From IMG/VR virus record IMGVR_UViG_3300042884_000347, positions 1 through 27,657 of that record: DNA of 27,657 nt. One strand, written 5' to 3'. Positions 22,250 to 27,511 of this stretch are shown here, one piece after another. Source of the DNA: a virus. The translations under genes were made by a program, and so were the position numbers. The notes beneath the pieces were generated by a model. That model had not been told where the DNA came from. It searched no databases and was given only the letters and a program-made list of their open reading frames with translations. Position 1 is the first letter of the stretch; each line of letters opens with the position of its first letter.

Positions 22250-22363
22250 TGACAGGGTGTACAGGGTTGCGAGGCTTATTTAGTCTTTCCATACTTTATT
22301 TATTTTTTTTAAAAAAAATATAAAAAAGAGTAAAAAGGGGTGACAACCCTGTACACCCTGTCA
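22250..22363. repeat. Perfect 20-bp inverted repeat around an AT-rich core
   Basis: TGACAGGGTGTACAGGGTTG at 22250-22269 is exactly reverse-complemented at 22344-22363. The 74-bp spacer contains TATTTTTTTTAAAAAAAATA and further A-runs. Each arm itself repeats ACAGGGT twice. The arrangement suggests paired protein-binding sites beside a DNA-unwinding element, or a large cruciform/transcript hairpin. Confidence 0.85.
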
Positions 22364-22386
22364 TTCTAGTGATTTTGTGACCCCTA

Positions 22387-22404
22387 CCTACTAGATGTAG
22401 TAGG
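22387..22404. repeat. Palindrome CCTACT-6-AGTAGG
   Basis: Perfect 6-bp arms separated by AGATGT. It lies 23 bp from the 20-bp inverted repeat and may belong to the same control region. Confidence 0.6.
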
Positions 22405-22561
22405 TCCTCTCCGCCCCAACTTTTAAAAAAAATTTTAGGGGGCCGTCTTTTTTGTTTCTGGAAAAATTTCACAAACTTGAGGTTTGGCATGGGGCCACCG
22501 GGCCGCCCCGCCACAGGACCCAAATTGGGTGACGTGGTTTTTAAACAACGCCCCTATTCCG

Positions 22562-22671
22562 CATTGTGAGATTGCATTTCACATTGTGAAATCAATAGGG
22601 ATATACCCTATGTGTTGCGTTAGCACAACAGTCAATAGGTACATACCCTATGTGTTGTGTGCATACAACAC
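22562..22671. repeat. Iteron-like repeat cluster
   Basis: CATTGTGA occurs at 22562-22569 and 22582-22589; the second lies in the perfect palindrome TTTCACA-T-TGTGAAA (22577-22591). Two 26-bp repeats starting TCAATAGG and ending CCCTATGTGTTG (22592-22617, 22632-22657) match at 24 of 26 positions; the first contains ATAGGG-ATATA-CCCTAT arms. The second runs into a perfect hairpin GTGTTGT-GTGCAT-ACAACAC (22652-22671). A further CATTGTGG lies near 23038. Spaced repeats of this kind bind replication or repressor proteins. Confidence 0.7.
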
Positions 22672-22712
22672 TGTGGTATAGATACAACGTAACAACGTGA
22701 CACAAAGGCAAC

Positions 22713-22759
22713 GCACCAATGTGGTGCATGGGCGCAGAGGCGTGCACCAATGTGGTGCA
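22713..22759. repeat. Two identical palindromes spaced 31 bp
   Basis: GCACCA-ATG-TGGTGC occurs at 22713-22727 and again at 22744-22758 (extendable by one base pair on each side in the second copy). The 31-bp period is close to three helical turns, so bound dimers would lie on the same DNA face. This is a typical operator or initiator-site arrangement. Confidence 0.7.
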
Positions 22760-23140
22760 TAGGCTAAGTGAGTGTGTGCTAACGTGGCTATTAGGGTAAA
22801 CACCTATTGACGCATAGGACGCACGAGAAGGGGCCTAGGAGACGCGCAGGCAGTTTGCCTCACTGGTGCATTACCCACTGTGCGATCGTGGCGCTATGGG
22901 CTCGACGTCCAGCCAGTAAGGCTATGCGGGCGCGAGGGAGAAACAGCAGGGTGGGCGAGAAAACGCTAATGTTCGGGACACTCGCCACCCCACCAAACCA
23001 GCTCAAAACTATGTTAGTGAACACTCCGAACTATCTCACATTGTGGTATGAAATTGTGCATATACATATTGTGTTCGTGTACCAGTTGACTACAATGGAG
23101 GGGTAGCAACGCAGTTCGGTAGTTCTAGTCGCAGTGCAGA

Positions 23141-23342
23141 GTTGACGGGATGTCAACGACACGCAGACCAATTACCACGGCCTAGCCCCACGACACGGGG
23201 CCCGAGGTGACTAAGTACCAGCCTCGTTAAACGTGTGGCGATCCCTAGATATGTACCCACAGAGACTAGGCGCTGGATAAGAGGCAATGCTCGAGACCAG
23301 CACATCAGATAGTAATGCTCAGAGCGCGTTATGAGGGCGCTC
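23141..23342 (+). promoter_or_regulatory. Hairpin-rich leader before the plus-strand genes
   Basis: A chain of possible stems in RNA sense: GTTGAC/GTCAAC (23141-23157, perfect 6 bp), GCCCC/GGGGC (23185-23201), CGAGG/CCTCG (23203-23226), CCTAG/CTAGG (23244-23270), GCTGG/CCAGC (23272-23301) and GAGCGC/GCGCTC (23322-23342, perfect 6 bp). The last contains GTTATG, also found in stem I loops of two hammerheads. No known riboswitch or ribozyme core was recognised. It would form the 5' leader of the early mRNA if transcription begins upstream. Confidence 0.4.
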
Positions 23343-23373
23343 GAGGCAGTACTAACCAACAGGAGATAACACC

Positions 23374-23655
23374 ATGTCACGTTTTGAACTAGAAGTCGCT
23401 AAACGCTGGGTTAATACAGACGGCCGCACCGCATCGGTATACGGTTCGTGCCCGTATGTATCAGACGCAGACAAAGCAAACTGGACGATCGTTAACGTCG
23501 GATACACCATCCGCGATAACAGGACAAACACAGTGGGTATGGGATGCAAACCATACGAATCCAAATACGATGCGGCATTGATCGTGACCAACCTCAATAC
23601 CTTAGTTGAACAAGGTAAACCAGCAGTAATCAACCCAGCATGGTTACAAGGGTAA
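23374..23655 (+). CDS. First gene of the plus-strand array, unknown
   Basis: 93 residues: MSRFELEVAKRWVNTDGRTA, then WTIVNVGYTIRDNRTNTVGM. It is a compact mixed alpha/beta protein of unrecognised family with a strong CAGGAG ribosome site. It opens the plus-strand unit, and its stop codon is followed after 3 nt by hammerhead 1. Small unrecognised proteins at the start of the early region of phages often modify or block host functions; that is inference here. Confidence 0.75.
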   Translation: MSRFELEVAKRWVNTDGRTASVYGSCPYVSDADKANWTIVNVGYTIRDNRTNTVGMGCKPYESKYDAALIVTNLNTLVEQGKPAVINPAWLQG

Positions 23656-23658
23656 GCA

Positions 23659-23711
23659 GGTCGAAACAGTCGAGAGACTGTATGTACGTTATGCGTGCAC
23701 TGATGATGACC
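23659..23711 (+). ncRNA. Type II hammerhead ribozyme 1
   Basis: Order: stem II strand GGUC (23659-23662), GAA (23663-23665), stem III A-CAGUC-GAGA-GACUG-U (23666-23681), A17 (23682), stem I UGUACG-UUAUG-CGUGCA (23683-23699), CUGAUGA (23700-23706), one extra U (23707), closing strand GACC (23708-23711). Both ends lie in stem II, so the form is type II. Predicted cleavage is after GUA at 23682. It lies 3 nt after a stop codon. The extra U next to stem II departs from the consensus and may slow it. Confidence 0.85.
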
Positions 23712-23733
23712 AACACCAAACAGGAGATACACC

Positions 23734-23931
23734 ATGTCAAACGAATTCACTCAAAAAGAGCGCGACCTCCACGACCTTATGTGGGAGGCTGACGCGCTGG
23801 CCACCCAGCTATTGGAGGCAACACGCAACACGCAGGGTTTTTATGACACCATGCACCCACTGGCAGGCACCGTGGGCGCCTTAGCATCACGCATCGACGA
23901 TATGCTCGAGCGTATGCAGTTGTCCAAGTAA
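23734..23931 (+). CDS. Small helical protein, unknown
   Basis: 65 residues (MSNEFTQKERDLHDLMWEAD to SRIDDMLERMQLSK), almost fully helical and amphipathic, probably a coiled-coil or helical-bundle protein. No family is recognised. The ribosome site is CAGGAG. It is flanked by hammerhead 1 upstream and hammerhead 2, which begins 4 nt after its stop. Predicted cleavage would give it its own mRNA with a structured 5' end. Confidence 0.75.
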   Translation: MSNEFTQKERDLHDLMWEADALATQLLEATRNTQGFYDTMHPLAGTVGALASRIDDMLERMQLSK

Positions 23932-23935
23932 TACA

Positions 23936-23985
23936 GATCGAAACCGCCTCGGCGGTCTGCCAGTCGTGCTGGCACTGATGAGATC
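23936..23985 (+). ncRNA. Type II hammerhead ribozyme 2
   Basis: Stem II GAUC (23936-23939) pairs with GAUC (23982-23985). GAA is at 23940-23942; stem III A-CCGC-CUCG-GCGG-U spans 23943-23956; C17 is 23957; stem I UGCCAG-UCGUG-CUGGCA spans 23958-23974; CUGAUGA is 23975-23981. All core bases are canonical with the classic GUC cleavage triplet (cut after 23957). Every stem differs in sequence from the other copies while pairing is kept. Confidence 0.92.
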
Positions 23986-24005
23986 AACCCACTAGGAGAT
24001 ATATC

Positions 24006-24149
24006 TTGGACATCCAAGCTAAACAAAAAGTAATCGAACAAGCCCGTGAACTAATCCGCTCAGTATGGACGGATGACCTCGACAAAGATACCCAGCGTGA
24101 GATCGAGCGTATATACGACGACTTACAATATATTTTTGACGAAGAGTAG
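24006..24149 (+). CDS. Very small acidic protein with TTG start
   Basis: 47 residues from TTG at 24006 behind TAGGAG: (M)DIQAKQKVIEQARELIRSV, then DTQREIERIYDDLQYIFDEE. Charged and helical; no family recognised. The strong ribosome site, clean frame and placement between hammerheads 2 and 3, with the stop 4 nt before hammerhead 3, support it as a real gene despite its size and rare start codon. Confidence 0.75.
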   Translation: MDIQAKQKVIEQARELIRSVWTDDLDKDTQREIERIYDDLQYIFDEE

Positions 24150-24153
24150 TACA

Positions 24154-24205
24154 GGTCGAAACCAGCTCAGGCTGGTCTGCACGTTATGCGTGCACTGATG
24201 AGATC
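24154..24205 (+). ncRNA. Type II hammerhead ribozyme 3
   Basis: Stem II GGUC (24154-24157) pairs with GAUC (24202-24205; one G-U pair). GAA 24158-24160; stem III A-CCAGC-UCAG-GCUGG-U 24161-24176; C17 24177; stem I UGCACG-UUAUG-CGUGCA 24178-24194; CUGAUGA 24195-24201. The core is canonical with a GUC triplet, cleavage predicted after 24177. It begins 4 nt after the TAG of the preceding gene. Confidence 0.92.
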
Positions 24206-24229
24206 ACACACAACACACAGGAGGTTATT

Positions 24230-24388
24230 TTGAACGAACGCAAATCAGTAGCAATATGGTGGCATGAGGTAGACCTCATGGGCAATTTTAGATGGGCGCT
24301 GGAGTACAAACTAACGTGGTCTGAATACTTAGAGTATTCCAAAAGCGTAAGCGGTGAGGGCAATAAATGGAAAGCGGTGATCATATGA
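24230..24388 (+). CDS. Small Trp/Tyr-rich protein with TTG start
   Basis: 52 residues from TTG at 24230 with an ideal AGGAGG ribosome site: (M)NERKSVAIWWHEVDLMGNF, then WALEYKLTWSEYLEYSKSVS. No family recognised. The stop overlaps the next gene's ATG (ATGA at 24385), so the two are probably translated together. It follows hammerhead 3, whose cleavage would create the 5' end of this two-gene mRNA. Confidence 0.75.
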   Translation: MNERKSVAIWWHEVDLMGNFRWALEYKLTWSEYLEYSKSVSGEGNKWKAVII

Positions 24389-24606
24389 TCACCACAGGCA
24401 AAACAGAGTACAGCGTGCAACTGAGCTGGAAGACGTACGAGACCCTTGGCAACAAGGGCACGCTGGCACTCAAGCGTGAGCACAACTTCAAAGAGCGCAC
24501 GTTCAGAGCCAAGGCAAAGGCAGAGCAGTTTGCAGAGGCCGAGCGTGAGCGCACGGGGCTGGAGATCAGGGTGCAGGAATGCACACCGATCTATGGCTTA
24601 CTGTAG
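24385..24606 (+). CDS. Small basic helical protein, unknown
   Basis: 73 residues: MITTGKTEYSVQLSWKTYET, then FRAKAKAEQFAEAERERTGL, ending IYGLL. I chose the ATG overlapping the previous stop (ATGA), a pattern repeated in this array. A start six codons upstream (24367) has a GTGAGG site and is a fair alternative. Early strands, a long charged helix and a final strand suggest a compact alpha/beta fold. No family is recognised. Hammerhead 4 begins 4 nt after its stop. Confidence 0.72.
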   Translation: MITTGKTEYSVQLSWKTYETLGNKGTLALKREHNFKERTFRAKAKAEQFAEAERERTGLEIRVQECTPIYGLL

Positions 24607-24610
24607 TACA

Positions 24611-24663
24611 GGTCGAAACAGCCGAGAGGCTGTATGCACGTTAGGCGTGCACTGATGATGACC
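24611..24663 (+). ncRNA. Type II hammerhead ribozyme 4
   Basis: Stem II GGUC (24611-24614)/GACC (24660-24663); GAA 24615-24617; stem III A-CAGCC-GAGA-GGCUG-U 24618-24633; A17 24634; stem I UGCACG-UUAGG-CGUGCA 24635-24651; CUGAUGA 24652-24658; extra U 24659. It matches ribozyme 1 in the GUA triplet, GAGA loop and extra U, with compensatory changes in stems I and III. Predicted cleavage after 24634. Confidence 0.85.
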
Positions 24664-24683
24664 AACCAATAGGAGGCAACACC

Positions 24684-24899
24684 ATGAAACACATAGACAT
24701 GTTCCCAAGTGCAAAAACATTACTTAAAGGAAAAAGATACCGCGCAACATACCGCGACCCAGTAGACGGCACAATAACCCATTACTGGGAGTTTGTAGAC
24801 AACAACATGCGTCAAGCTAGAAACCGCGCCCAAGACAGCAGATTGCAACGTCGGGACGGCCTTGTTGACGTGCTAGACAAAGTGGAGGAGTTGACATGA
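24684..24899 (+). CDS. Small basic protein, unknown
   Basis: 71 residues: MKHIDMFPSAKTLLKGKRYR, then ITHYWEFVDNNMRQARNRAQ. Basic with a beta N-terminal half and a helical C-terminal half; no family recognised. It is the last gene led by a hammerhead (ribozyme 4); the ribosome site is TAGGAGG. From here on the genes are joined by ATGA overlaps instead. Its stop overlaps the next start at 24896. Confidence 0.75.
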   Translation: MKHIDMFPSAKTLLKGKRYRATYRDPVDGTITHYWEFVDNNMRQARNRAQDSRLQRRDGLVDVLDKVEELT

Positions 24900-25096
24900 T
24901 GACAGCAGACCAAATGATGGCCGAGTCCGAGGCCATTCAACGCCGCATTATTAACGGCGAAGTGCCAAAGGGTAGTATCCCTGATCAAGTAGCACGGGCG
25001 CAGAGCCTAAACTTGCAGGCCATTGCATTATGGCGCGCCGAAGACCGCGCGACAGAGTATGCACTTTTAATCAACGAACTGGAGTACAACAAATGA
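24896..25096 (+). CDS. Small helical protein, unknown
   Basis: 66 residues (MMTADQMMAESEAIQRRIIN, then DQVARAQSLNLQAIALWRAE), largely helical. No family recognised. It overlaps both neighbours by ATGA, and a GGAGG site lies in the end of the previous gene, which supports strict translational coupling. Confidence 0.72.
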   Translation: MMTADQMMAESEAIQRRIINGEVPKGSIPDQVARAQSLNLQAIALWRAEDRATEYALLINELEYNK

Positions 25097-25266
25097 TCAA
25101 CGAACACCAAAAGAAAATTGCCTACGCCGAGGGCTACCATGCCGGCATGATCGGCGAGCAGTTCGACAACCCGTACGAGGACTTTGACCTGCGCGTGCAG
25201 TTCAACTACGGGTTCCGCACTGCCACCGACCGCATCGATTCACTAATTGAGAGGGAGTGCGCATAA
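25093..25266 (+). CDS. Small acidic protein, unknown
   Basis: 57 residues from the ATG that overlaps the previous stop: MINEHQKKIAYAEGYHAGMI, then NPYEDFDLRVQFNYGFRTAT. A longer in-frame start (25030) lies deep in the previous gene without a ribosome site and is less likely; GGAG precedes the chosen ATG. The AYAEGYHAG..N.YE....Y.F..G-like layout recalls small ribosome-modulation-factor-like or phage proteins that begin with a helix around A-x-x-x-G, but this is only a resemblance. Confidence 0.7.
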   Translation: MINEHQKKIAYAEGYHAGMIGEQFDNPYEDFDLRVQFNYGFRTATDRIDSLIERECA

Positions 25267-25436
25267 TGCAAATTACACTACACCAACGGGGCCAGTACGG
25301 CTGGGCCCCAGTTAAGACCCTGCCAAGTGACTCCCCTCAGTGGGATAAGATTGACAAGGAGTGGATCGACGAGCTGTTTCATTGCTGTACTGAGGTGATC
25401 ACCATCGGTGACACCATGTACGAACTCAAATACTAA
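25266..25436 (+). CDS. Small protein, unknown
   Basis: 56 residues: MQITLHQRGQYGWAPVKTLP, then WDKIDKEWIDELFHCCTEVI, ending TMYELKY. The start overlaps the previous stop (TAATG) with GGGAG upstream. A Cys pair (HCCTE) is present but isolated. No family recognised; the fold looks like strand-helix-strand. Confidence 0.68.
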   Translation: MQITLHQRGQYGWAPVKTLPSDSPQWDKIDKEWIDELFHCCTEVITIGDTMYELKY

Positions 25437-25449
25437 AAGGATCAAAACC

Positions 25450-25860
25450 ATGGCATACATGAACCAAGACAAAAAGAAAGTTATCAAGGCCAACCTTGAC
25501 AAAGTGCTCAAGCCACTGGGCATCAAGTACAGCCTGCGCGTTGAGAACCACATGGCGATCAACTGCACCATCAAATCGGGCTCAGTGGACTTCATTCAAA
25601 ACATGCGCGACATGCTCAAGGGCGACCAGTTTAAGCTCACCACAGACCGCGGCTACGTGCAGGTGAACCCATACTGGTATAACGAGCACTTTACGGGTGA
25701 GCCACGCGCCATCATTAACCAAGTAATTGACGCGCTCAAGAGTGCGAACTACTATGACCGCAGTGACGCGCAGGTGGATTACTTTGACACCGCGTACTAC
25801 ATGCACCTAAACATCGGTGACTGGGATAAGCCATATCAAATAACAGGAGCTACAAAATGA
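25450..25860 (+). CDS. LPD29-like protein (polyvalent-protein-associated domain family)
   Basis: 136 residues starting MAYMNQDKKKVIKANLDKVL behind AAGGA; a longer in-frame start (25408) lies inside the previous gene. The order of motifs (MNQDKK, then LRVENHMAINCTIKSGSVDF, YVQVNPYWYNEHFTG, and DYFDTAYYMHLNIGDWDKPY) matches the LPD29 family as I know it. That family occurs in phages and conjugative plasmids, often fused into large polyvalent proteins thought to act on entry into a new host, and also as a stand-alone gene. Its biochemical role is unknown. This is the most recognisable gene of the plus-strand array. Confidence 0.72.
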   Translation: MAYMNQDKKKVIKANLDKVLKPLGIKYSLRVENHMAINCTIKSGSVDFIQNMRDMLKGDQFKLTTDRGYVQVNPYWYNEHFTGEPRAIINQVIDALKSANYYDRSDAQVDYFDTAYYMHLNIGDWDKPYQITGATK

Positions 25861-26132
25861 ACACAATTACCATCACAATCGAGCAGTACAACAAAATTAA
25901 AAGTCTTGCGAATTTTGCCCAGTGGTACGTGGAAGAGCACGAGGGCGCGTCGGGCAGTAAAGAGGGGATCGAGCAGTGGGAATCAGATCGAGACGAGGTA
26001 GAGCGCGGTATCAACACCATCAAATACCTTGATCAAGAGATCGACTGGCAGATTGAACAAGCCAAGAGATCAGAGCGTACCGACGCGTGGATCAAACAAG
26101 CCAACAAGGAAATCAGGGAGGGCAACGTATGA
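25857..26132 (+). CDS. Acidic helical protein, unknown
   Basis: 91 residues: MNTITITIEQYNKIKSLANF, then SKEGIEQWESDRDEVERGIN, ending NKEIREGNV. Starts with a short strand and continues as a charged coiled coil. CAGGAG precedes the ATG, which overlaps the LPD29 stop (ATGA). No family recognised. Confidence 0.72.
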   Translation: MNTITITIEQYNKIKSLANFAQWYVEEHEGASGSKEGIEQWESDRDEVERGINTIKYLDQEIDWQIEQAKRSERTDAWIKQANKEIREGNV

Positions 26133-26266
26133 TCAAGATCGCGCATCAGCCTAGCTGGGGTTTTTGGGAGGTGCTCAAGGTAGTATCTTCCACGCGCACC
26201 GTATCGATCGGTATATTCGACAGCGAGGCCAAAGCAGAGACCTACGCAAAACAACTTAAAGGATAA
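26129..26266 (+). CDS. Very small strand-helix protein, unknown
   Basis: 45 residues: MIKIAHQPSWGFWEVLKVVS, then FDSEAKAETYAKQLKG. The ATG overlaps the previous stop (ATGA) and follows GGAGG. The pattern of two strands and a helix with AETYAKQL resembles many tiny phage proteins of unknown role. It is supported by coupling and codon-level integrity rather than homology. Confidence 0.68.
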   Translation: MIKIAHQPSWGFWEVLKVVSSTRTVSIGIFDSEAKAETYAKQLKG

Positions 26267-26271
26267 ACAAC

Positions 26272-26445
26272 GTGAAAACATATACGGCATACGCAACCAT
26301 CACTTACGATCTCAAGTACACCTTTGAGCTGGAGGACGATGAGGACGCATGGGATTACGCTAGAGACCTTGACGGCGGTGAGTTCAAGGAGATACCCGAC
26401 TCGGGTGAATGGCATATCTACGAAGTGCAGGAAGAGACAAAATAA
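26272..26445 (+). CDS. Small acidic protein with GTG start
   Basis: 57 residues from GTG at 26272 behind AAAGGA: (M)KTYTAYATITYDLKYTFEL, then DEDAWDYARDLDGGEFKEIP, ending in strands (EWHIYEV). Acidic, beta-alpha-beta pattern. Very acidic small proteins of early phage regions sometimes mimic DNA or bind host enzymes; that is speculation. It closes the coupled gene run before the promoter-like site at 26482. Confidence 0.68.
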   Translation: MKTYTAYATITYDLKYTFELEDDEDAWDYARDLDGGEFKEIPDSGEWHIYEVQEETK

Positions 26446-26455
26446 TTATTCACGA

Positions 26456-26487
26456 GCTCACGCTATGAGCCTGTGACCCACTATAAT
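26456..26487 (+). promoter_or_regulatory. TATAAT box with upstream hairpin
   Basis: TATAAT at 26482-26487 precedes the gene at 26514 by 26 bp. No good -35 lies 16-18 bp upstream (best CACGCT). An inverted repeat GCTCA-CGCTA-TGAGC (26456-26470) covers the -35 area, and GTGACC lies next to the box as in the promoter at 27512. It may need an activator, or the stem may end the upstream transcript. Confidence 0.5.
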
Positions 26488-26513
26488 AGCTATATCAACA
26501 CAACGGAGGACTT

Positions 26514-26825
26514 ATGAGCACTTTTTACACCACCATCGACATCAACTTCGAAAACCTTAAACGCAAGCCAAGCCGTGCCGTTATCATGCGCACGCTGGCC
26601 GAGTACCTCAAACAGGGCGGCAAGGCTTTTAACCTCATATGGGGCGAGAACTGCATCAGCCTAGACTACCACCCCAGCCACCAGCAATGGTACGGCTATG
26701 GCTGGATTAAAGAGATTGGCGGCGATGATATTGCCAAAGAGCTCAACGAGATCCGCAAGCAGGCTCTTGCCGAGATCAAGCAGTTTAAGGCAGACCATTT
26801 TCAATTCATTCACATCGGAGGCTAA
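26514..26825 (+). CDS. Unknown early-region protein
   Basis: 103 residues: MSTFYTTIDINFENLKRKPS, then YLKQGGKAFNLIWGENCISL, ending HFQFIHIGG. Mixed alpha/beta with a charged helical second half (KELNEIRKQALAEIKQF). No family recognised. CGGAGG precedes the ATG, and the promoter-like TATAAT at 26482 suggests it starts a new transcript. Confidence 0.75.
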   Translation: MSTFYTTIDINFENLKRKPSRAVIMRTLAEYLKQGGKAFNLIWGENCISLDYHPSHQQWYGYGWIKEIGGDDIAKELNEIRKQALAEIKQFKADHFQFIHIGG

Positions 26826-26826
26826 T

Positions 26827-27009
26827 ATGATGACACTGGAAGAGCGCCAAGCAATCAACACCGAGCTGGACTGCAACTTAGAAAGCATACCGTCCGCAGT
26901 TGCGTTTTTAATCTACGACCTGCGTACTTTTCACGATTACAAGCCAAGCAAGAGAAAAGCGATTCTCGAGCGTGCCATTAACATGTTAAATGAGGGAGTA
27001 AATAAATGA
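26827..27009 (+). CDS. Small helical protein, unknown
   Basis: 60 residues: MMTLEERQAINTELDCNLES, then KPSKRKAILERAINMLNEGV. The CGGAGG site lies in the end of the previous gene. Longer in-frame starts lie inside that gene and are shadows. Its stop overlaps the next ATG (ATGA). No family recognised. Confidence 0.72.
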   Translation: MMTLEERQAINTELDCNLESIPSAVAFLIYDLRTFHDYKPSKRKAILERAINMLNEGVNK

Positions 27010-27275
27010 AAAGAAACCACAGACTGGCATTCAACGCACTCAAAAAAATTGGGTGCCCAGTGTACGAGCGCAGTGACATTGAGAATTTTCAGATCAGCGC
27101 CGAGGGTATTTACGGTGACTACAACCGTGACATCTGCTGGGCGGACTACTACGATGGGCGCAACATACCTGACTGGGAGTTTGGTGTTAACCCACTGATC
27201 ACCGACACCCTGCGCAAGTACGGCCTGCACGCAGAGTGGATCAACGCAGGCGAGATCGGTGTTTACGAAGACTAA
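27006..27275 (+). CDS. Conserved small phage/plasmid-type protein, unknown
   Basis: 89 residues: MKRNHRLAFNALKKIGCPVY, then FQISAEGIYGDYNRDICWAD, ending HAEWINAGEIGVYED. The layout (short helix, ISAE..GDY, a proline-rich middle and a terminal EW.N.G..G.YE) recalls small proteins of betaproteobacterial phages and plasmids without known function. It overlaps the previous gene by ATGA with GGGAG upstream. Confidence 0.74.
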   Translation: MKRNHRLAFNALKKIGCPVYERSDIENFQISAEGIYGDYNRDICWADYYDGRNIPDWEFGVNPLITDTLRKYGLHAEWINAGEIGVYED

Positions 27276-27286
27276 TAGGAGGATGT

Positions 27287-27508
27287 ATGGTAAATAAATT
27301 TGAGATCGGGCTCACAACCCGTCAAGGGCAGTTAATGGAGTACGCCCTCAGGGCGCACCTTAAAGAACTCGTAGAGCTCGCAGACTGCGCCCATGCGCGT
27401 GGTGATGATACGCTCGCTCTCGAGTGTGAGAGCAGTGCCAATGTAGTGCGCAACACCTTGGCGCAGGTCAAGGACGGCCTGTACGGGCTGGCCAAGTGGG
27501 AGAAATAA
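27287..27508 (+). CDS. Small helical protein, unknown
   Basis: 73 residues from the ATG at 27287 behind TAGGAGG: MVNKFEIGLTTRQGQLMEYA, then HARGDDTLALECESSANVVR, ending YGLAKWEK. A longer frame (27236) starts inside the previous gene and gives an Arg-rich start, so it is rejected. Mostly helical, no family recognised. The consensus promoter lies right after its stop. Confidence 0.74.
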   Translation: MVNKFEIGLTTRQGQLMEYALRAHLKELVELADCAHARGDDTLALECESSANVVRNTLAQVKDGLYGLAKWEK

Positions 27509-27511
27509 ATA

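Larger units (their letters stand above)
22225..23373. other. Non-coding divergent region, candidate origin and control region
   Basis: About 1.15 kb between the minus-strand late block and the plus-strand array. Open frames here look like chance: low-complexity or Arg/Pro-rich, without ribosome sites or operon contact. The region holds a 20-bp perfect inverted repeat around a T8A8 tract, several short palindromes (ACCCAAATTGGGT at 22518-22530, CCTAT/ATAGG arms at 22803-22818), two 26-bp near-identical repeats, two identical palindromes 31 bp apart and a hairpin-rich leader (listed separately). No clear rightward promoter was found; a weak candidate is TTGTGT with TATAGA near 22655-22682. The repeat density suits a replication origin or regulator-binding region. 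Confidence 0.6.

Noticed and set aside
22412-22418. GGGGCGG on the minus strand as another late promoter
   Set aside because: No TTTG or TATTAT lies at the required distance; it falls next to a separate palindrome.
22296-22523. Minus-strand 75-codon frame in the divergent region
   Set aside because: It runs through the inverted repeat and A-tracts, has no ribosome site and reads as low-complexity Lys/Phe; it is best explained by the palindromic DNA.
22807-23106. Plus-strand 99-codon frame upstream of the early genes
   Set aside because: Arg/Gly/His-rich start, no ribosome site, and separated from the array by the hairpin-rich segment; likely chance.
23100-23140. GTTCG...CTAGTCGCAG as part of a tRNA gene
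   Set aside because: No acceptor stem, D-arm or anticodon arm can be built around it.
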